A stretch of 15,113 nt of DNA from an uncultured Clostridia bacterium. GTDB taxonomy: Bacteria > Bacillota > Clostridia > Christensenellales > Borkfalkiaceae. The stretch is taken from NCBI GenBank assembly GCA_947176485.1, contig CAMWQS010000032.1, positions 1 through 15,113 on the forward strand. The letters are read 5' to 3'. The position numbers were made by a program, and so were the translations under genes. Each line of letters opens with the position of its first letter. Position 1 is the stretch's first letter. This document shows, piece after piece, positions 1-7,287 of this stretch. The notes beneath the pieces were generated by a model, which did no database searches, was not told the DNA's origin, and saw only the letters and a list, made by a program, of their open reading frames with translations.

Positions 1-46
1 CAAGCAGCACTGCTAAAAAGACGGTTTTCAGCTTTCTGTATCTCAT
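1..46 (-). CDS. N-terminus of a divergent exported protein (partial)
   Basis: Read on the minus strand, an ATG at 44-46 opens a frame that stays open to the window edge and encodes MRYRKLKTVFLAVLL. The short basic start followed by a run of hydrophobic residues looks like a signal peptide or membrane anchor. A very good ribosome binding site (AAGGAG, complement of 56-61) lies 9 nt upstream, and a promoter with a perfect TTGACA box lies further up at 81-110. Only 15 codons are visible, so the family cannot be named. It shares a regulatory region with the seven-gene operon to the right and may be co-regulated with it. Confidence 0.72.
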   Translation of the reverse strand, partial: MRYRKLKTVFLAVLL

Positions 47-80
47 TTAGATAAACTCCTTAAAAATTACGCTTTTATTC

Positions 81-110
81 ATAGTATCATTTAAAATCGC
101 TTAATGTCAA
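81..110 (-). promoter_or_regulatory. Promoter for the divergent minus-strand gene
   Basis: The minus strand reads TTGACA (complement of 105-110), an 18-nt spacer, then TACTAT (complement of 81-86) preceded by TG in the extended -10 position. Transcription would start near 74, just upstream of the AAGGAG site of the partial gene. The -35 box is a perfect consensus and the -10 matches 4 of 6. The spacer end and -10 region (TTTAAATGATACTATG) closely resemble those of the plus-strand promoter (TTTAAGTGAGATAATG), which supports the assignment. Confidence 0.6.
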
Positions 111-122
111 CAGCGGTTGTTA
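105..122 (-). promoter_or_regulatory. Shared 18-bp promoter motif, copy 1 (minus strand)
   Basis: The minus strand reads TAACAACCGCTGTTGACA, ending exactly in the -35 box of the minus-strand promoter. The plus strand carries TAACACCGCCTGTTGACA at 202-219, also ending in a -35 box. The two are identical at 15 of 18 positions without gaps, or differ only by one inserted base each if gaps are allowed. The arrangement suggests a binding site for a common regulator that contacts RNA polymerase at, or blocks, both -35 regions. Confidence 0.55.
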
Positions 123-139
123 AATTTGTTAAAAATTTC

Positions 140-160
140 TTATTTTATAACATAAAATAA
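140..160. repeat. AT-only inverted repeat between the divergent promoters
   Basis: TTATTTTAT (140-148) and ATAAAATAA (152-160) are perfect 9-bp inverted arms around the 3-nt centre AAC. The element lies about midway between the two divergent promoters. It could be an operator or simply part of the AT-rich, easily melted or bent DNA common upstream of strong promoters. A smaller repeat, TGGTA-N5-TACCA, follows at 172-186. Confidence 0.4.
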
Positions 161-201
161 TATATTAAAAATGGTAAATCGTACCAAATTACGAAAATAT
201 C

Positions 202-219
202 TAACACCGCCTGTTGACA
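202..219 (+). promoter_or_regulatory. Shared 18-bp promoter motif, copy 2 (plus strand)
   Basis: TAACACCGCCTGTTGACA ends in the -35 box of the operon promoter. It is the inverted partner of the motif at 105-122, with the two starts about 80 bp apart (123-201). Placement directly upstream of, and including, the -35 hexamer in both cases is the main argument that this is a regulatory site and not a chance repeat. Confidence 0.55.
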
Positions 220-242
220 AAGCAGCGTTTAAGTGAGATAAT
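214..242 (+). promoter_or_regulatory. Promoter of the seven-gene operon
   Basis: A perfect TTGACA -35 box (214-219), a 17-nt spacer and GATAAT (237-242, 5 of 6 to consensus) with TG at 234-235 make an extended -10, sigma-A-type promoter. Transcription would begin near 249-250, giving a leader of roughly 95 nt before the GTG at 344. No other comparably good promoter was noticed before the end of the operon, and all later genes are packed head to tail, so it probably serves all seven. Confidence 0.75.
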
Positions 243-267
243 GTAAAAGGATATTTATATATTAGAG

Positions 268-305
268 AAATGGGATATATCCCATTTGCGTTTGCCTACA
301 AACGC
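268..305 (+). promoter_or_regulatory. Tandem hairpins in the operon leader
   Basis: AAATGGGATATATCCCATTT (268-287) is a perfect 20-nt palindrome. It is followed with no gap by GCGTTTG (288-294), a CCTA loop and CAAACGC (299-305), a perfect 7-bp stem. Both lie about +19 to +56 in the predicted transcript, downstream of the promoter and upstream of the GGGGGA ribosome binding site at 332-337. The palindrome could be a repressor operator in DNA, or the pair could act in RNA as a 5' stabiliser or a protein-binding element. Neither has a U-run, so they are not a classical attenuator. No known riboswitch core was recognised. Confidence 0.6.
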
Positions 306-343
306 AACACGTCACTATACAGCCATTAAATGGGGGAAACAAA

Positions 344-1936
344 GTGAAAAAACTCAAATGCGCACTTGCGGCAATATTGATAGGTTTAACGTCGTGCCTT
401 TTCGGCGCGTGCAGTACCGAGGAGGAGCAGTCCGCCGTTACGGTAACGCAGAACACGCAAACCTTTATAACTATCGTTTCACAAATTCCGGACTCGGTTA
501 AGGTTGACGACGGTTTGCAAATAGAGGTTGCGTTGCTCGTTTACGAGCATCTTAACGATGCGGAAAAGGGCAATCCCGAGGTTTCCGCTTCCAAGACCCG
601 TCTTGACGGACTTAAAACCAAGTACGACGGAGTTAAAGCCGAAGCTGACAAAAATGCGGAAATCGCACGGGAAAATAAGCTCGTTGCAGACTTTATCGAC
701 GCCGTAGACGAATTGTCCTCGAAAAAGCTTAAGCTTGAAGACGAGGAAACGGTTGCCGAATTAATGGAAAAGTACGAGCAGCTTAAAGACGAAAGCAAAT
801 CTAAAAGCGAGGTTTACACGGCTTACTCAGCACTTCTTGATGCGGAAGACGAGATAGCAGAGCTTAAAGAAGCTGCCCGTCAAGAAGTTATCGCAGCTAC
901 TGCGAAAAAGTTCAAAGACTCGGTTGAAGACTTGCTTGAAGCAATTGAAGAAGCTGACGACAAAAATAAGAATCAAGTCATTCTTGACGCGGGCGACACC
1001 ATTGAAGATTTGTATTACGATTACGACGAGTTTGAAGACGAAGTTAAAGCTTACGCGGGTGTAGCCGAGGCTAAGGCAAAACTTGACCAATTGAATGAAG
1101 AATACGTCGTTTTGAAGGATGCAAAGGACGTTGAGGACTTCTTAAAGCTTGTCGAAGCACTTTCGCCCGTGGAAACGGCTGTAACAATTCAAAGCAAGGA
1201 TACCGTAACCAAAGCGGAAGGTATTTACAAAAATATGTCCACCGCGGCAAAAACTGAGGAAGGCGTTGCCGATGCTTACGAAGTTTTACAACAAGCAAGG
1301 GCAAAATACGACGAACTGTTTGCGGCGGCTGAGGAAATAAGGATACAACAGTTTATCGAGGCGGCAAACAACGTCCGCACCAATATCGAAGACTTAGATA
1401 TTTTATGGTATGACGAGCTGGAAGCGGCAAGTCAGGCGTATTACGCGCTTGATTATAAATCGCTTTCTCGCCCCGAAGTACAGCAAGCGTACGAGCGTTG
1501 GAACGCGGCGCAAAGGGTGTTTGACCAAAAGGGATATAAGCACATACCTATGGGCGAACCCAACGTGGTATACTCCGGCGACGTACCGCCCGATATAGTT
1601 TTGCAGGAACATGCAAAAATGTTGGGCCCCGTAGTTGAGCTTTATAATCTTTCTTCTTATACGGAGATTTCCCAATACGCGAAAGTTTGGCTTTACGTTT
1701 ACGTTGACGGAACGTATATCGACCGAGGTGAATTGAATACGGCAAACTTCTCTAACGGTGGGCATAATATTCCCGGAAGTGAAATCGTAAAGGTATTAAA
1801 AGCACTTTCTGCCGAATATTCCGAAATTACAAGCGGTGCAAATTTCAGCTTTGCAATTAACTTTGAGGACAGAGAAAACAAATATATACCTTCGGCTAAA
1901 ACCAAGGTATCCCAACCCAAAGTATACAACTGGTAA
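344..1936 (+). CDS. Lipoprotein with five tandem helical repeats
   Basis: A 530-residue predicted surface lipoprotein. It starts at GTG (344) with GGGGGA 6 nt upstream. Residues 1-22 form a lipoprotein signal with FGAC, so C23 is the likely lipidated cysteine. LTSC at 15-18 is an alternative, but the last gene of the operon also uses F-A-A-C. Residues 41-394 are strongly charged and helical and fall into five degenerate repeats of about 60-75 residues (near 41-104, 113-178, 186-255, 263-331, 334-394). Each opens with F-x3-V/A-x2-hydrophobic and has a later Y/A-Y and L...A pattern. This resembles helical repeats common in Firmicutes surface proteins. Residues 410-530 look like a separate, beta-rich C-terminal domain of unknown family. 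No enzyme motif is visible. First gene of the operon, 9 nt before gene 2; its role is unknown, and a scaffold or ligand-binding part of the surface machinery is inferred. Confidence 0.85.
   Translation: MKKLKCALAAILIGLTSCLFGACSTEEEQSAVTVTQNTQTFITIVSQIPDSVKVDDGLQIEVALLVYEHLNDAEKGNPEVSASKTRLDGLKTKYDGVKAEADKNAEIARENKLVADFIDAVDELSSKKLKLEDEETVAELMEKYEQLKDESKSKSEVYTAYSALLDAEDEIAELKEAARQEVIAATAKKFKDSVEDLLEAIEEADDKNKNQVILDAGDTIEDLYYDYDEFEDEVKAYAGVAEAKAKLDQLNEEYVVLKDAKDVEDFLKLVEALSPVETAVTIQSKDTVTKAEGIYKNMSTAAKTEEGVADAYEVLQQARAKYDELFAAAEEIRIQQFIEAANNVRTNIEDLDILWYDELEAASQAYYALDYKSLSRPEVQQAYERWNAAQRVFDQKGYKHIPMGEPNVVYSGDVPPDIVLQEHAKMLGPVVELYNLSSYTEISQYAKVWLYVYVDGTYIDRGELNTANFSNGGHNIPGSEIVKVLKALSAEYSEITSGANFSFAINFEDRENKYIPSAKTKVSQPKVYNW
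464..1525 (+). repeat. Five degenerate protein repeats in the first lipoprotein
   Basis: The repeats are visible only at protein level. Matching openings are FITIVSQIP (res. 41), FIDAVDELS (117), FKDSVEDLL (190), FLKLVEALS (266) and FIEAANNVR (337). Matching later segments include VYTAYSALLDAEDEI, VADAYEVLQQARAKY and VQQAYERWNAAQRVF. Sequence drift between copies argues for old duplication rather than recent expansion. Confidence 0.6.
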
Positions 1937-1945
1937 GAGGACAAA

Positions 1946-3421
1946 ATGACAAAAAGTAAGAAACGCCCTTTAACTCCCGAAGAAAAGCTTTTAAGGGGCT
2001 ATCAAAGAAAATTGACGTTCGAGGCGATTATAAAATCGCTCGTGCTGGCGCTTATTGCGGGCTTTATGCTTTGCATACTCGTCAGCATAATCTCGTTCGC
2101 AACCAAGTTCAACGCGCTGTGGATATCGCTTGGCGTATGGGCGGCGGCAACTGCGGGCTTATCCGTGGTGTTCTATTTCAAGATATTCCGCACCACGCTC
2201 GATAAAACGGCTTCCCGCGTGGACGGTATGGGACTTGACGAGCGTGTAATTACGATGATTGAATTCGCCGGCAGCGATAACGTCATTGCGCAAGCGCAGC
2301 GTCGGGACACGGCTGAAATTTTGCAAAGCGTAACACCCAAACACATGAAGTTTGCAAAGACCAAAATCTTTATCGTCCTTGCATCGTGTCTTGCGGCAAT
2401 CGCGTGCGCGGCAATTCTTATGATGTCATTTTCAACCGTTCAAGCGGTTGCGTATGAAAAGGAACAAGCCGAAGCAGCGGCAAAAGGCGAAGAAGAGCAG
2501 CTTTCCGAAGAGGACAAAATCATAAAACAAATGCTTGAAGACCTTCGCCAAATAATTGCGGACGCAAAAATTCAAGATACTTTGCGCGATAAGCTCAACG
2601 GTATGGTTGACGACTTGGAAGCAAGCCTTAAACCCGAAGACACCAAGGAAATTAAAATCGCAAAAATTTCCGAAACTGCGCAAAAGATAGATAAAATTTT
2701 GCAGAACGATATACCTTACCAGCTACAACAGCACGACACCACCCAAAAACTCGGTGCGGCGTTGGACAGTGAAGATATTACCAAAATAGAAAAAGCCTTT
2801 GACGATATGTATAAGTCAATAGAGGTTTTGGCGGGCGAGAAAAAATACGACCAGCTTAAACAGACGGCTGAGGACATCTTGCAGTCAATAGACGATGCCG
2901 AAGCCGTTGACGAAGACCTTGCCGAAGTGCTTGAAAAACTTGCAAAGGCTTTCTTGGCGGCAATTCCGCCTCCCCCCGAACAAGGCGGTGAAGAGCCCAA
3001 GACTGACGACGAGGTTGATCAAGCGGTACAAGACGCCATACAGGAAGCTTTGGGTGCCATTAAGGATAACAAGGACGACATAGACCAGCTCGATAAAGAT
3101 ATTCAAGGCACTATAAGCGACGCTTTGGAAAGCCTTGGTCAAGAGACCCCCGACCCCGACGAAGACGAGGAGAAAAAGGACGAGGAAACGGGCGACACGG
3201 ACGTCAGTCCTTCAAGCCCGAATATCGACGGCGAACTCGTATACGATTCCGTTATCGACGGCGAGACTAAGTACGATACCGTCTACGACGAGTATGAAAA
3301 GAATTCGCTTGAACAGCTTAAACAGCTTTTGGCAAACGGAAATCTAACTGACGAAGAACGGCAGATTATAGAAAATTATATTGGTCTTTTAAAACCGACC
3401 GAGGGAGATAACAATGGTTAA
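1946..3421 (+). CDS. DUF4175-like membrane protein with acidic coiled-coil exterior
   Basis: A 491-residue membrane protein. Predicted TM segments lie at about 29-51, 58-78 and 140-160. The basic N-terminus and the loop 79-139 should be cytoplasmic, and residues 165-491 extracytoplasmic. The loop holds ASRVDGMGLDERVITMIEF, which resembles the conserved A-x2-(V/L)-D-x2-LGL-x-(E/D)-RV segment of DUF4175-type proteins found beside MoxR genes. The exterior is helical and very acidic (165-340), then a PPPPE stretch (341-345), an acidic linker (400-425), and a C-terminal segment with ELVYDSVIDGE, KYDTVYDEYEKN and ERQIIENYIGLL that looks like a small conserved docking module. ATG start with AAGAGG 5 nt upstream. 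Its end overlaps the moxR start by 8 nt, implying translational coupling. The family call is by motif and context; a structural or partner-binding role is inferred. Confidence 0.75.
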   Translation: MTKSKKRPLTPEEKLLRGYQRKLTFEAIIKSLVLALIAGFMLCILVSIISFATKFNALWISLGVWAAATAGLSVVFYFKIFRTTLDKTASRVDGMGLDERVITMIEFAGSDNVIAQAQRRDTAEILQSVTPKHMKFAKTKIFIVLASCLAAIACAAILMMSFSTVQAVAYEKEQAEAAAKGEEEQLSEEDKIIKQMLEDLRQIIADAKIQDTLRDKLNGMVDDLEASLKPEDTKEIKIAKISETAQKIDKILQNDIPYQLQQHDTTQKLGAALDSEDITKIEKAFDDMYKSIEVLAGEKKYDQLKQTAEDILQSIDDAEAVDEDLAEVLEKLAKAFLAAIPPPPEQGGEEPKTDDEVDQAVQDAIQEALGAIKDNKDDIDQLDKDIQGTISDALESLGQETPDPDEDEEKKDEETGDTDVSPSSPNIDGELVYDSVIDGETKYDTVYDEYEKNSLEQLKQLLANGNLTDEERQIIENYIGLLKPTEGDNNG

Positions 3422-4523
3422 GGAAAAAGATTTGCAGCAATTCAGCGAACAGTGCAAAAAAATATACGAACAAATCGGGCGCGACGTAATCGGGCAGAAA
3501 GAGGTAGTGGAATACACCGTCATTGCAATGATAGCGGGCGGCAACGTCCTTTTGGAGGGCGTGCCCGGTGTCGGCAAGACGAGGTTGGTGCGTACGCTCG
3601 GGCGAGTTTTCGACCTGCCGTTCTCCCGTATTCAGTTCACCCCCGACCTTATGCCCGCGGACGTTACGGGTACCAACATAATCGTCAAGGACGAAAAGGG
3701 CAACTCTCAATTCAACTTCCAAAAGGGTCCCATTTTCAGCAACATCATCCTTGCGGACGAAATCAACCGTGCAACGCCTAAAACTCAGTCTGCGCTCCTC
3801 GAAGCCATGCAAGAGCATAAGGTTACGGTTATGGGCGTATCGCGCAAGCTTGAGGAGCCTTTCTTCGTGCTTGCAACCCAAAACCCTATCGAGCAAGACG
3901 GTACTTACCCCCTGCCCGAAGCGCAGATGGATAGGTTTATGTTCAAGCTTTTGGTAACCTATCCCAACCTTGAAGAGCTCGGTCAAATCGTAGGTATGAC
4001 GCAAGTTACCATGGACGAAACTGCAGACGCGGCTTGCAATGCGGAGCAGCTTTTGAATATGCGTGCAACCGCAAAGGAAATCCCCGTTGCGTCCGAGGTT
4101 ATGACTTACGCGCTTAAGCTTACCCTTGCAACCCAGCCCGAAAGCGAGCACGCCGCAAAGATAACCAAAAAGTATATCCGTTGCGGGGCTTCGCCCCGTG
4201 CCGCGCAGGCAATTATTTCTGCGGCAAAGGTGCGCGCACTTATGAACGGTCGCTACAACGTTTCTTATAACGATTTGAACTCGTTGGCTTGCCCAGTACT
4301 CCGCCACAGAATTAAACTCTCGTTCGAAGCGGTTACGGACAACGTTTCGGCTGACGATATAATAAACGAAATCATACGCGAACTCAATACCGGCTCCGAG
4401 CCTATTAAGCTCGCGCATAAAGAAAAGGCAGTGGAAAACAGCGAACCTGAAGTAAAGGTAGAGGACGGAGAAACTTCCGAAAAGCCCGCAAAGCGCGGCT
4501 TGTTCGGCGGTAAGAAAAAATAA
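3414..4523 (+). CDS. moxR: MoxR-family AAA+ ATPase
   Basis: A 369-residue cytoplasmic AAA+ ATPase of the MoxR family, whose members act as chaperone-like motors with vWA-domain partners. Visible motifs: Walker A GVPGVGKT (49-56), Walker B IILADEINRA (111-120), sensor 1 ATQNP (154-158), the family signature PLPEAQMDRF (167-176) and a sensor 2 GASPRA (258-263) in the C-terminal helical lid. All catalytic residues are present, so it should hydrolyse ATP. The usual length is about 310-330 residues. The extra 35-40 at the C-terminus (from about 335) are charged and end RGLFGGKKK, an appendage not needed for the fold. GAGGGAG upstream supports the ATG. It overlaps gene 2 by 8 nt and shares one base (TAATG) with the DUF58 gene that follows, its expected partner. 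Confidence 0.96.
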   Translation: MVKEKDLQQFSEQCKKIYEQIGRDVIGQKEVVEYTVIAMIAGGNVLLEGVPGVGKTRLVRTLGRVFDLPFSRIQFTPDLMPADVTGTNIIVKDEKGNSQFNFQKGPIFSNIILADEINRATPKTQSALLEAMQEHKVTVMGVSRKLEEPFFVLATQNPIEQDGTYPLPEAQMDRFMFKLLVTYPNLEELGQIVGMTQVTMDETADAACNAEQLLNMRATAKEIPVASEVMTYALKLTLATQPESEHAAKITKKYIRCGASPRAAQAIISAAKVRALMNGRYNVSYNDLNSLACPVLRHRIKLSFEAVTDNVSADDIINEIIRELNTGSEPIKLAHKEKAVENSEPEVKVEDGETSEKPAKRGLFGGKKK

Positions 4524-5422
4524 TGGGCGCAAAGGTCATAGACGGCAAATTCCTAAATAGGCTTGAGGCGGCGGCGCTTTACGTCCGCAACAATATGCAG
4601 GGCTATTTCGGCGGAAACCACCAAACGCACTTTCACGGTTCAACGGTGGAGTTCGCCGATTACCGTGAATACGTGCTGGGCGACGATATCCGCCGTATCG
4701 ATTGGAATTTATACAGCCGTTTTGAAAAACATTATATTAAACTGTTCGTCGACGAGCGGCAGATGCATATTCAGACCTTTCTCGACTGTTCGGCTTCGAT
4801 GCAGAAAGCGGACGAGAATAAGGCTCTGTACGCTATGCGTATTGCCGCCGCAATCGGCTACCTCTCGGTAAGGAATATGGACAGAACCTCCATAAGGCTT
4901 ATAAAGGGAGACGTTGCGGAAGATTTGTGCGGAACTATTACGGGCAAAAATTCCTTTTTCCGCGGCATAGGCAAGTTTGACGATTTACAGTTTAAGGGCA
5001 GTACGGATTTGGAAAAAGCCATAATCAACTGCCCCAGCCCGGGCTCTAACAACGGGCTTACCGTCATTATTTCGGACTTTATGACCGAAAGCAACTGGAA
5101 GAAGGCGGTGGACTATCTATTGTTCCAAAAAAGACAAGTTATGCTTATACAAGTTCTTTCGCCCGAGGAGGTCGACCCCGAATACAACGGCAGAATACGC
5201 CTTGTTGATTTGGAAGCCAGCGACCCCCTGGATGATAGACATATGAAAATGAAAATAACCAAAAGCCATATTAAAGCTTATAAAGAAGCTTTAAAGGACT
5301 TTATCGACGATATAAAGCGTTTCTGTTCCTCGCGTGAGGTGGATTTTATATCCGTAACCTGCGACGAGCCAATCGAAAAGCTGTTGTTTGAAAGGATGTA
5401 TTTAACGGGTACCATCAGATGA
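4523..5422 (+). CDS. DUF58 domain protein with vWA-like fold
   Basis: A 299-residue soluble protein of the DUF58 family, the near-constant neighbour of MoxR ATPases. The DUF58 signature is clear at 39-66 (GS-x-EFADYREY, GDDIRRIDW). A vWA-type metal site follows: D-C-S-A-S at 88-92, T161 in KGSTDLEKA, and D185 in IISDF, so all MIDAS positions look intact. No TM segment is seen, whereas longer DUF58 proteins carry an N-terminal pair; this one should be cytoplasmic with MoxR. The start overlaps the moxR stop by one base, and the end shares ATGA with the next gene. The Shine-Dalgarno site is weak (GGCGG), consistent with translational coupling. Likely role: adaptor or substrate-binding partner of the ATPase. 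Confidence 0.94.
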   Translation: MGAKVIDGKFLNRLEAAALYVRNNMQGYFGGNHQTHFHGSTVEFADYREYVLGDDIRRIDWNLYSRFEKHYIKLFVDERQMHIQTFLDCSASMQKADENKALYAMRIAAAIGYLSVRNMDRTSIRLIKGDVAEDLCGTITGKNSFFRGIGKFDDLQFKGSTDLEKAIINCPSPGSNNGLTVIISDFMTESNWKKAVDYLLFQKRQVMLIQVLSPEEVDPEYNGRIRLVDLEASDPLDDRHMKMKITKSHIKAYKEALKDFIDDIKRFCSSREVDFISVTCDEPIEKLLFERMYLTGTIR

Positions 5423-7287
5423 AATTTGCGCTTCCTTTGGGTTTGCTGGGTCTGCTTGCGATAATCGCACTCATACTCATCTATATCCTAAAACCCAAAT
5501 ATCAGGACAAGAAAGTTTCCAGCACTTACGTATGGAAACTGTCCTTGCGTTATCAAAAGCGTAAAGTGCCTTTGCAGTGGCTGAAAAGCTCACTGCTTTT
5601 AATCGTGCAAATTCTCATAATAATATCAATAGCATTTATGATGGCTCAGCCGCTCGTAGTTCTTGCAACTAAAACGGGCGAAAAAATCGTCGTGCTTGAA
5701 GCTTCGGCGTCTATGCTTGCCGAAGACGGCGGCAAAAGCCGTTTCAACCGCGCCGTAAGCGAGATAGGCGCGCTTGCCGAAAAAACGACTGCGGAAGACG
5801 ACAAGTTCACGGTAATTTTGGCTGACGACGAACCCGATTTCATTATACGCCGCTCAAATTCCGCAAGTTTTATAAAGCAAAAGCTTTCGGAAGCGAAATG
5901 CTCGCTTGGCGGTGCAAACCTTGACGACGCTATGAGCTTGGCGCAAGGCGTGCTTAGGGAAAACCCCCAAGCCGAAGTCTATCTTTATACCGACTGTGAC
6001 TACGCCGACGCGGGCAAAGTCAAAGTAGTGAATATGGCGCGTTCGGAGTGGAACGCCGCCGTGCTTGATTTTTCGGCAAAGAAAGAGAAGGGCAAGTACG
6101 TCTTTACCGCCGAAATTGCAAGCTACGGTAAAGGGGCGGAAATCGCCGTAAACCTTAATGTTAACGGTATATCTCGGCTTCCCTTACTTGCCCGGTGCGA
6201 AAAGGACGGTACAACGCAAGTTGTGTGGGATACTCTCGACTTATCCGAATACCAAAGTGCCGACGTCCATCTCGTGGCGGAGGACAGCTTCGTTTACGAT
6301 AACGAATTTTATATTTATAACGGCAATACCGAAAAATTCAAAGTTCAGCTCGAAAGCGCAAACCCGGGCTTTATAAACAGCGCCTTGCACTCCGTTGCAA
6401 GGTGCCAAGTCGATTTGGTATCCGAAAATTCACCGGCCAAAACAAGCGGTTACGATTTATACGTTTACGACGGCACGCTCCCCAACGAAGTTCCTACGGA
6501 CGGCGCGGTTTGGCTTATCAACCCGCCGAAAGACATCCCCGAAGCTAAATGGGGCATATCTTTCGTCAGCAACGCGCAGAAAAATGATAAAGGTTTTAAG
6601 TTTTCCGCAGACAACGCAAACAGCGAAACCTACAAACAGATTATGAAGGGCGTATCCGTGGCATCGATGCAAGCTACACAGTATTCCCGCGTCCAAAGCT
6701 ACGGTGGTTACGAAAGTATACTCAAATGCGACAACAGACCCGTTTTGTTTGCTAAAAACGATAACGGTTTAAAAACCGTAGTTTTTGCATTTGATTTGCA
6801 CTTCTCAACGCTTCCCGTATTGCTTATTGATTTCCCTTTGCTTATAAACAACCTTTGCAATTACTCGATGGCAAACACGCTTGATAATACCTTGTACTCG
6901 GTGGGGGATACTATTAAGGTAAACGCCAAGCCTTACACCGAGAATTTGACGGTAAGCGCAATATACGCTTCCGGCGAGAAAGAAACAACCGAATATGCTG
7001 AAAAGACCGTAGTTTTAAACGCTGAAAAGGTAGGCGTGTATACGGTAACTCAAACTTTCGGGGCGGACAGAGAACCTATTACTAACAATTACTACGTCCG
7101 CGTATCCAAAAACGAAAGCACGTTCAACGTTACGGGCTCAACGCTTGTAAATCCTATCGTTATAAGCACGGTCGGCACCGATACGAGTATTCAAAACGAC
7201 ACGATGGATATATGCGTATATCTTGCGGCGGCGCTTCTTGCGTTCGTCTGTGTGGAATGGGGGTTACAGTATCGTGAGCAGTATTAA
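5419..7287 (+). CDS. BatA-like membrane protein with degenerate vWA domain
   Basis: A 622-residue membrane protein. Residues 1-80 match the BatA/aerotolerance N-terminal domain: TM at about 5-24, a basic loop with KPKYQDKKVSSTYVWKLSLR, and a TM at about 56-78. A vWA domain follows at about 88-215, then a long beta-rich exterior region and a C-terminal TM near 598-615. The positive-inside rule puts the vWA domain outside the cell. Its metal site looks damaged. The usual DxSxS is E-A-S-A-S (94-98), and the threonine position is alanine in GGANLDDAM; only the last aspartate (YLYTDCD, D192) remains. It may bind partners without metal. The ATGA overlap with the DUF58 gene fixes the start. In Bat operons, similar proteins act in the envelope downstream of MoxR and DUF58. 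Exact substrate unknown. Confidence 0.88.
   Translation: MKFALPLGLLGLLAIIALILIYILKPKYQDKKVSSTYVWKLSLRYQKRKVPLQWLKSSLLLIVQILIIISIAFMMAQPLVVLATKTGEKIVVLEASASMLAEDGGKSRFNRAVSEIGALAEKTTAEDDKFTVILADDEPDFIIRRSNSASFIKQKLSEAKCSLGGANLDDAMSLAQGVLRENPQAEVYLYTDCDYADAGKVKVVNMARSEWNAAVLDFSAKKEKGKYVFTAEIASYGKGAEIAVNLNVNGISRLPLLARCEKDGTTQVVWDTLDLSEYQSADVHLVAEDSFVYDNEFYIYNGNTEKFKVQLESANPGFINSALHSVARCQVDLVSENSPAKTSGYDLYVYDGTLPNEVPTDGAVWLINPPKDIPEAKWGISFVSNAQKNDKGFKFSADNANSETYKQIMKGVSVASMQATQYSRVQSYGGYESILKCDNRPVLFAKNDNGLKTVVFAFDLHFSTLPVLLIDFPLLINNLCNYSMANTLDNTLYSVGDTIKVNAKPYTENLTVSAIYASGEKETTEYAEKTVVLNAEKVGVYTVTQTFGADREPITNNYYVRVSKNESTFNVTGSTLVNPIVISTVGTDTSIQNDTMDICVYLAAALLAFVCVEWGLQYREQY
7259..7263 (+). promoter_or_regulatory. 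Ribosome binding site deciding the gene 6 start
   Basis: GGGGG lies 10 nt before the GTG at 7274. The upstream in-frame candidates (TTG at 7223, GTG at 7250) have no purine-rich sequence in front and would add residues encoded inside the preceding gene's last TM segment. The site sits within the coding end of gene 5. Confidence 0.55.

Noticed and set aside
389..397. LTSC as the lipobox of the first lipoprotein (C18)
   Set aside because: It fits the lipobox consensus, but C23 in FGAC is followed by a typical mature S-T-E-E-E start and matches the F-A-A-C pattern of the last gene. Kept only as an alternative.
4184..4198. CGGGGC-TTC-GCCCCG hairpin
   Set aside because: It sits inside moxR where it encodes the conserved GASP segment and is followed by no T-run. 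Likely coding coincidence.
3366..4532. A 388-codon open frame on the minus strand
   Set aside because: It lies entirely opposite moxR, whose motifs are unmistakable. The antisense protein is Cys/Arg/His-rich with no domain and no ribosome binding site; it is a codon-bias shadow.
7223..7273. Upstream TTG start extending gene 6 by 17 residues
   Set aside because: No ribosome binding site precedes it. The GTG at 7274 has GGGGG at proper distance and gives a normal N-terminus just before the first TM.
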